Origin: Blastomyces gilchristii SLH14081
Lineage: Eukaryota; Ascomycota; Eurotiomycetes; Onygenales; Ajellomycetaceae
NCBI RefSeq assembly: GCF_000003855.2
Contig: NW_003101675.1
Location: forward strand, 1,355,710-1,369,484
DNA: 13,775 nt
Reading direction: 5' to 3'
Below, in pieces: positions 8,030-13,775 of this stretch. The position numbers and the translations under genes are program-made. The notes below the pieces were generated by a model. That model searched no databases. It worked only from the letters and a program-made list of their open reading frames with translations, and was not told where the DNA came from. The stretch's first letter is position 1. Every line of letters starts with the position of its first letter.

Positions 8030-10817
8030 TTTACAGATTATAAGAATGTCTTTTTGAAAAGAGAAGTAGTGAAGTTTTCTGATATCAAGATATTATATAA
8101 GATTTATGTTAAAGATGATATAACAGTGCTATACAGATCTCTTTATAACTTGTTAGTAAAGAAATTAAATATTATGTATAAATATCTTGAGAAAGTGCAA
8201 TCAAAGAACTGAATACACTTATTAAAGAGTTCAGCAGAAACACTCATACTATTTATACTTAAGAAGAATGATAGACTATGTCTATGTGTAGACTACAGAG
8301 ATCTTAATAAGATGATAGTTAAGAATTACTATTCATTATTATTAATTAATAAGATGATTGATTGATTATCTGAAGTAAAAATGTTCTCAAAGATTGATAT
8401 ATAAGATATCTATCATAGAATCAGAGTTAACAAAGATGATATTTAAAAAACAGCTTTTTATATTAAGTATGATAATTTTAAGTATCTTGTTTTATATTTT
8501 AATCTTTATAATACTTCAGCCATCTTTCAGATCTATATAAATAAGACATTACAGAGTCTTGTTAATATCTTCTGTATAGTATAATTAAACAACATTCTAA
8601 TATTTTTAAAAAAGAAAGAAGAATATGATACTCATATTTAAGAAGTATTAAGTTACTTAAGATAGTATTAAATCTATATAAACACTGAGAAATGCTTATT
8701 GAACATGCAGATCATTAATTTCTTAGATTATATTATTAAGATTAATAATGTTTCAATGAACAGAAGCTGAGTCTCTATTATTAAGAACTGACTGATACTG
8801 CAGATATATTGTGAGATGTAAATATTTCTATAATTTATGAATTTCTATAGATGATTCATCTATATATATTTATGAATTACTGCCCGTCTTACAGATCTGT
8901 TAAAGAGAAGTGTTAAAGACAGAAAAATAAGATTATTTACTCTTATTCAAGATATTATAAGAGAAGTTACAGAATTGAAGCAAGCTTTTACAGATATTAC
9001 AATACAGAATCACTTTAATTCTGACTTATTCAGTCAGTGTAAGACTGATATATCTGAGAATGAGATCTATGAAATCTTTTCACAGTTGACACTAAAGGCC
9101 TGTCAATGTTAAAAGAATTGAGAGATAATAATCTCTGAGAATATAGACAATGAAATACCTGTAAAAGAAGACTTTTTCACAGAGTTTATAAGATATTATA
9201 AATAAAGATCAGTGATCTTCTTCTTCAAGAACTTATTACTTATGCAGAGAAGGTATAATACTTATAATCAAGAAATGTTAGTAATTGTCAAATTCTTTAA
9301 GATCTGATGATATTATCTTCAGAGTAGTAAGTACTCAGTGTAAGTTCTCACTAATTATATAAATCTGCATTACTTCTTAACAATAAAGAGCTTGATAGAA
9401 TACCAAGTCAGATGAGTGAAACTGCTTTCAGAGTATAATTTCTATATCTGATACTGTTCAGATTGACTTAACTCTGCTAATATACTGTTGAAACAACCTG
9501 ATTATAATATTGTTAATAAGAAGAAGAATTCTATAAAAGAATCTCTATCATCACTACAGAAGAAGCTGACTGCAGACAATTAAAATTCTCTGAAACTCAG
9601 AAATAATGCTGATAAGACAGCTGTATAACTTAGTATAGAAGATAAAAGAAAATCTGAATCTCTGCAGAGAACTGATACTGAAGATTATAAGCTTCTCATA
9701 TTATATCTTACTATTATTGAATTGATAAAGAATAAAATAATCTACAATCTTTCAATCTGACTACTTTTAAAATTCATTGATAAGTTACAGTAGAAGAATG
9801 TCTCTACTACACCTTGAATTCAGAAGTTGAAGAAGAAAGAATCTGATTTATACTTGAAAGAGATAGACTTTGAGCAGAGTAATACTGCTAAGAAATCAAG
9901 TCACTGATAACTAGAAGAATATGAACTTCTACTGCTGAATGATTCAGTCTTTATCTCTTATAGCAGAGCAGTGTATTAGAAGTTATTGAGAATTTATTAT
10001 AATAATCTTCATACTGAGCACTTTGAGTTAGAGAAGACTGAGAAGCTTCTAAAATATAAATATATTTAAAACAAGCTTCAGACAGATGTTAAAGAGTATA
10101 TTAAGACTTATAATATCTGTTAAAGAATAAGGATTCTGTAGTATAAGTAATATAATGAGTTGATATTACTGTCTATTTTAAAGAGCTCATTACAGAATCT
10201 ATTAATAAATTTCATAGTTAATCTACTGAAGATAATAAAAGTTAAAGAATATAACTTAATTTTGATCATTATTGATTATATTATAAAGATGATAAAATAT
10301 ATTTTCATTTATAAAAAGAATAAAGCTTCTGAATTAACTGATCTATTTTTAGATATTATTATTTATAATTACAGTACTCTGAAATTGTTAATAATAGATC
10401 AAGAATGTCTCTTTATCACTAAATACTGATCAGCTTTTTACTATTATCTTATAATAAGATATCTTCTCAGCACTGTATTTGTCTACAGACAGATAATCAG
10501 ACTGAATATTAGAATCAGATATTAGAACAGTATCTTTAAGTATTCTATTTATATTATTAGAATGATTGATTTAAACATCTTCTAATTACTGAATTCATAT
10601 ATAATAATGTAAAGAATGCAATCTTAAAGATATCTTCTTTCTATACTTATTACAAATATAATTCTTCATTACTCAGTGATGTTACAAATAACATTTTAAA
10701 GAGAGATATAGACAGTCAGAATATTAAACAAATATAAAGAACAGAGTATCTCTCAGTATTAGAAGTAAAAGTGAGATTGAAACTTTTAAATAAAATTGAT
10801 ATAAAGATAGTGAAAAG

Positions 10818-11323
10818 TAGACTGGTCACTGAAACCATGAATTTCACATTTAATTCCATTTGGTCTGATCTCATACATTTCTTGGCGTGAATCCCGCTGG
10901 GACTGGCTATCAAAAAAACATGTAAAGTGACTATATATCAGATCTTAAAATGGAACCATGACTTGAAAAAAATGAGAAAGTGATCCCATTTGGTCCCATT
11001 TAGTCTCATTCTTGGCATAAAGTTACTATTTTTAGACATTTTAAGGTTTTTTTTAGACTATTTTTAATTTTTTAAAAAGTAACACTTTTTGATAACACTC
11101 AAATGAGATTTAAAGTCATTTAAAGCAATAAAAATAATTTAAATTGAGAAGTGGAAATCATAGTCTCATTTGGAAAATGTGACAAGAGTAGACAGTAAGT
11201 CCCACTGAGACAGTATGGAACTACTATCTAATGTTAAAACCGTGTAATGGGATCAGTCGAATTGGTAATGAAACTATCAAAAAATCTGGTCCTGGTCCCA
11301 GACACGGTCACACGGTCAGTCTA
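10818..11323 (+). mobile_element. hAT-like MITE copy C (506 bp) in pol
   Basis: It is flanked by a perfect 8-bp duplication GTGAAAAG (10810-10817 and 11324-11331), again fitting nTnnnnAn. The ends are TAGACTGG... and ...CGGTCAGTCTA, an inverted pair differing by a transition over 11 bp. It is exactly as long as copy B, and over its 3' two thirds it is the least mutated copy (GATCCCATTTGGTCCC at about 10982, where B has GATCTCATTTAATTTC), so it may be the youngest. It interrupts the integrase C-terminal region ahead of the chromodomain. Confidence 0.9.
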
Positions 11324-11641
11324 GTGAAAAGTATCTACTATACTTAGAAGTAGTAGATGAAATACTATAATTAAAAACATCTTTCAATGAAGTTCTTAAT
11401 AGAGAATCAAATACTACTTTTAGCAAAGAATATCAAGATAATAAGACTGTGTAAAAAGCTCAGTAAGTGATAACTACAATCTTTCTCAGTAATAAGAGTG
11501 ATGAATAAACAGATATATAAGTTAAAATTATTCTCAGAATTGAAATCAATTCATTCTGTTTTTCATATTTTCTATTTAAAGCTCTATAAGTAATGTTCTG
11601 AGATGAAGCTGTCTCAGCTGAATAATATTGAAATTAAGAGT

Positions 11642-11785
11642 GATACTGAATAACTTATGAAGAAAATATTAAATAAGTGAATATATTAAAGTAAGCTCTA
11701 ATATCTTGTTAAATATGAAGATTATTCATTATCAGCAAATTCATGAGAATCACTTGAGTATTTGAAAAATACTGAGAAACAGATT
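11642..11785 (+). other. Chromodomain region of chromovirus 2 integrase
   Basis: The stretch reads DTE, stop, LMKKILNK, then SKL, stop, YLVKYEDYS, then NS, stop, ES and YLKNTEKQ. This matches the usual chromodomain course: an acidic start with a K-I-L strand, the YLVKWxGY strand, a W-E pair and a C-terminal helix. The aromatic W of the W-E pair is a TGA at 11744-11746. Chromodomains bind methylated histone tails, and in chromoviruses they are thought to steer integration into heterochromatin. Confidence 0.75.
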
Positions 11786-11830
11786 GTAAGCTATAAGATA
11801 GCTAGTAGATATTACTCTGCTATATACTAG

Positions 11831-13640
11831 AGATATTAAGTAAGATATACTACTTAAGACTTCTTATTTTTCTCAAAGAGTTTTTTAGAGATAATCTCAC
11901 AGTCATAAGTCAGTATCTTATAAACTCTGTAGTACTCTTCTTCTATTTTCTGTTAAAGAGTTTTTAGAAGTTTAATAACAGTATATAAAGTATAAAATTT
12001 CTGAAGTGATTAATAAGAAAAGTAAGAAATATTTGAAAATAATATAGATTAATATTATTAATCTACAGACTGCTGCTATTCTAATAGAACTGCAGCTTAT
12101 AGAAAAAGTAAAAAGAGAAAATTTCAGAGTCTACTTATTAATAACTATACTCTTATCAAACTTATTCTTCACTATTAAAGTCTCTGATACTGACATCTTT
12201 ATCTGCTGTGAAGTTAGCACTGCAGTACTGTAGAAGAGCATGCTGCAGAAGAGTGTAAGAGATATATGAAGTATTAACTTATTAATTTATAAAGTATCTT
12301 GATTATCTGCTTTAATTGAAGTGAGATTCTCTTCAATCAGTGATTAATCTCTGTGATACTTTTAACAGTGATACTGACTAATCTCTTCTTCTTAAGACTG
12401 ATTATTCTGAGATGTTTTTGCATCTTAGAACCTCATACTTTCATCTTCTTCTGCAGATAAGTAAGAGAGATCTTCTCAGTCTTGATAAAATTCATTAATA
12501 CTTAATACTCTGAGACTCTTACTCTGTACTGCTTAAGCATCTGAGATTCTTATCAGAACTGACATAATATCTTCTTATAGAGTAGATAATACTTATAGAC
12601 AGACAGAAGTTATTATTACAGATATAATTAAAATAACAGAAGTGAGAAAAGAGATAGATATCTAAAATCTCTTCTTTCTTCAGCTGCTTAACACAGTATA
12701 GATAAGTAACAGTACTGATCAGAGACTGCACTGAAGCCTTCTCACAGAGAGAAGATAAAGAAATCATAAGATTCTGTAAACTCAACTCAGCAGTATCTCA
12801 AGCAGAACTCAGATATATTATAAGAGAGAAACTATGAATTTAACTCATCTGAGCTACTGTCTCTGAAAACAAGCTCTCTCTGAGATTCTCTCTGAATGAT
12901 CACACAGAGTCATATATCACTGTGTTGATTAAGAGAGAAGACAATGTTGCAACAGTAGTAAGAGAGGTAGAGAAAGAACTGAATACTGATAAGCTGATCA
13001 GCAGAAGAGATAACATCTCACTATAAGATATAATGTCTATCATTACAGCTGCAAGAGAAGTGGAAGAAGAAGAAGAAGATATAATAATAAAAGTGATACT
13101 TCTGCAGCTTATCAACACTGCTGTCTCTCTCTTCAATCTAGCTTTCTTAATAGTTATGAAGACTGCAGCCACATCATGAAGACATTTATTATTCACTAGA
13201 AAACATCAGAATAAGTCTCTTATTATCTTTCAAGAATAATGCTCTCATGCACTCACTACTGTAGATAAGAGAGAGGGAGAAAAATATATCACAGAGAGAG
13301 AGAATCTTTTTAAAAAATTCTGTCACTACTGTTATCTTTATCTCTAAAATACATCACTTTTGCAGAGAATTTCATACACAGAACAGAATATGATAAGAGA
13401 TCTATAAGTCACTTATTAACTACATTTTTCACATTGAAAATCAATATATAAGAAACTCACTTATCATATATTTGATTTGAATAGAGATAAGGAAAGACAA
13501 TCTACACAGTCAGCAGAGAAACTCATCTATTTCTTTATACTATATATATTATATACACTATCAATCAATTGACAACTGTTGCTATATAACAAAGATAACT
13601 TCTAATCTGATAATCTTAAGAACATTAGAACTATACTCTT
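11831..13640. other. 1.8-kb unassigned stretch between pol and the polypurine tract
   Basis: This is longer than the short 3' region usual after a chromovirus pol. Two minus-strand frames are open, 12519-12785 (88 codons) and 12900-13196 (98 codons). The second is rich in Ser, Ile and Leu, as an antisense shadow would be. On the plus strand, 12850-13160 reads as a charged protein with few stops (NVATVVREVEKEL, DKLISRRDN, ITAAREVEEEEED). Minus-strand pieces at about 11880-12000 (KIEEEYYRVYKILTYDCEI, SKKLFEKNKKS) and 12360-12540 also look protein-like. No domain is recognised on either strand. Possibilities are an extra or antisense retroelement gene, or a nested repeat. 13200-13640 holds nothing I can name. 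Confidence 0.4.
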
Positions 13641-13651
13641 AAAGAGAAGAG
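13641..13651 (+). promoter_or_regulatory. Polypurine tract of chromovirus 2
   Basis: AAAGAGAAGAG is an uninterrupted purine run lying three bases upstream of the 3' LTR start at 13655. This is the expected position for the plus-strand DNA primer in reverse transcription. Purine runs are common in this window, so position is the main evidence. Confidence 0.65.
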
Positions 13652-13654
13652 TAT

Positions 13655-13775
13655 TATTATATTCTTAACTTATCAAGACTCTGTGCAGTTTTACACAACT
13701 CATGACTTCACATAGATGATTCATTCATTCTGTAGATTAGTTAAACTAATTTCAATCGCTCTATAACATACTCAG
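13655..13775 (+). repeat. Chromovirus 2 3' LTR, first 121 bp, heavily mutated
   Basis: It aligns with the heads of the 5' LTR units. Over the first 25 bases (TGTCACGCCCC... in the 5' copy, TATTATATTC... here) nearly every difference is C-to-T or G-to-A, plus one missing base. Further in, AAGACTCTGTGCAG matches AAGGCCCTGTTGCGG and TCATTCATTCTGTAGA matches TCCATTCATCCCGCAGG. A few transversions also occur. It is saturated with mutations while the 5' heads are almost untouched. The window ends inside it. Confidence 0.82.

Larger units (their letters stand above)
8030..11830 (+). pseudogene. Chromovirus 2 pol: RT, RNase H, integrase, chromodomain; mutated and split by MITE C
   Basis: Pol copies the RNA and integrates the DNA. 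One frame holds from 8030 to about 10480. RT: KSSAETLILFILKK (8225), CVDYRDLNK, FSKID with the first catalytic Asp at 8396-8398, KTAFYIKYDNFKYLV, and the YLDD box now stop-L-N-N (8582-8593). RNase H: KTDISENE with Asp at 9047-9049, RYNTYNQEMLVIVKFFK. Integrase: the HHCC region near 10000-10135 has lost its first His and first Cys to Tyr. In the core the first Asp is now Asn (10208-10210), the second Asp is present (10397-10399), and QTDNQTE keeps the Glu (10504-10506) after a frame change near 10433-10485. MITE C splits the C-terminal part at 10818; the frame resumes with HSVFHIFYLKLYK (11552) and a chromodomain at about 11642-11785. Possible end: TAG at 11828-11830. Many stops make it non-functional. 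Confidence 0.88.
4970..13775 (+). mobile_element. Chromovirus 2: Ty3/gypsy LTR retrotransposon, mutated, right end outside the window
   Basis: The order is 5' LTR (with a tandemly duplicated head), leader, gag, pol (RT, RNase H, integrase, chromodomain), a 1.8-kb unassigned stretch, polypurine tract, 3' LTR. RT-RNaseH-integrase order plus a C-terminal chromodomain place it with chromoviruses, whose integrase is thought to be guided to histone-marked heterochromatin. It inserted in MITE copy A at 4969/4970 and later received MITEs B and C, so about 1.03 kb of its present length is foreign. gag and pol carry many stops and lost catalytic residues, so it is dead. The 3' LTR runs off the window, so its full length and the right target duplication cannot be seen. 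Confidence 0.9.

Noticed and set aside
10716..10913. Minus-strand 65-codon open frame.
   Set aside because: It starts in MITE C and ends in the antisense of integrase; an artefact of the repeat junction.
6186..11323. The two 506-bp copies flanking 4.1 kb with RT and integrase look at first like the LTRs of one retrotransposon.
   Set aside because: Each copy has its own, different 8-bp target duplication and inverted ends, a third partial copy lies outside, and gag and pol continue in frame across them. They are separate insertions, not LTRs.
13021..13090. GAA-rich run (about 13061-13079) as a microsatellite.
   Set aside because: Only about six units, and it may be part of an acidic coding stretch; too short to call a repeat feature.
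1..13775. CRISPR array, bacterial operon or phage interpretation, prompted by the request to find a new system.
   Set aside because: No regularly spaced repeats, ribosome binding sites or prokaryotic genes; all recognisable proteins are eukaryotic transposon proteins.

Overview
This window is a gene-free, AT-rich repeat block that looks like a filamentous fungal (probably ascomycete) chromosome. The evidence is a stack of degraded transposons of types common in such fungi (a pogo/Fot DNA transposon, Ty3/gypsy chromoviruses, hAT-like MITEs), with C-to-T / G-to-A changes spread over all of them and stop codons scattered through otherwise recognisable reading frames. This is the appearance of repeat-induced point mutation (RIP) or a related process. 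I see no intact host gene, no RNA gene and no CRISPR array.

Layout. 1-269: two copies of a tandem repeat of about 154 bp. The second copy is split by a 2,297-bp pogo/Fot-like element (270-2566) with 37-bp inverted ends, a TA duplication and a ruined minus-strand DDE transposase. 2690-2945: an unmutated, GC-richer island of unknown origin. 2945-about 4410: the 3' part of a first chromovirus integrase with chromodomain, one continuous frame broken only by stops. 4827-4969: the first 143 bp of a 506-bp hAT-like MITE (copy A). 4970 to the window end: a second, nearly full-length chromovirus inserted into that MITE. It has a duplicated 5' LTR head (4970-5692), gag from 6068, pol with RT, RNase H, integrase and chromodomain (8030-11830), an unexplained 1.8-kb stretch, a polypurine tract at 13641-13651 and a 3' LTR from 13655 that runs off the window. 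Two complete 506-bp MITE copies (B 6186-6691, C 10818-11323) sit inside its gag and its pol, each with a perfect 8-bp target duplication.

The pieces give a relative history: chromovirus 1, then MITE A, then chromovirus 2 landing in MITE A, then MITEs B and C landing in chromovirus 2. Removing each MITE plus one target copy (514 bp) restores the gag and the pol frame, which independently supports the boundaries.

The least expected signal is the mutation context. Between MITE copies the middle C of CCC (or middle G of GGG) is what changes, the C of a following CpA is often kept, and conserved tryptophan codons have become TGA rather than TAG. Classical CpA-directed RIP predicts the opposite. 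Short GC-rich islands (the two LTR heads and 2690-2945) have escaped the process. All calls are from reading the sequence; no database search was run.
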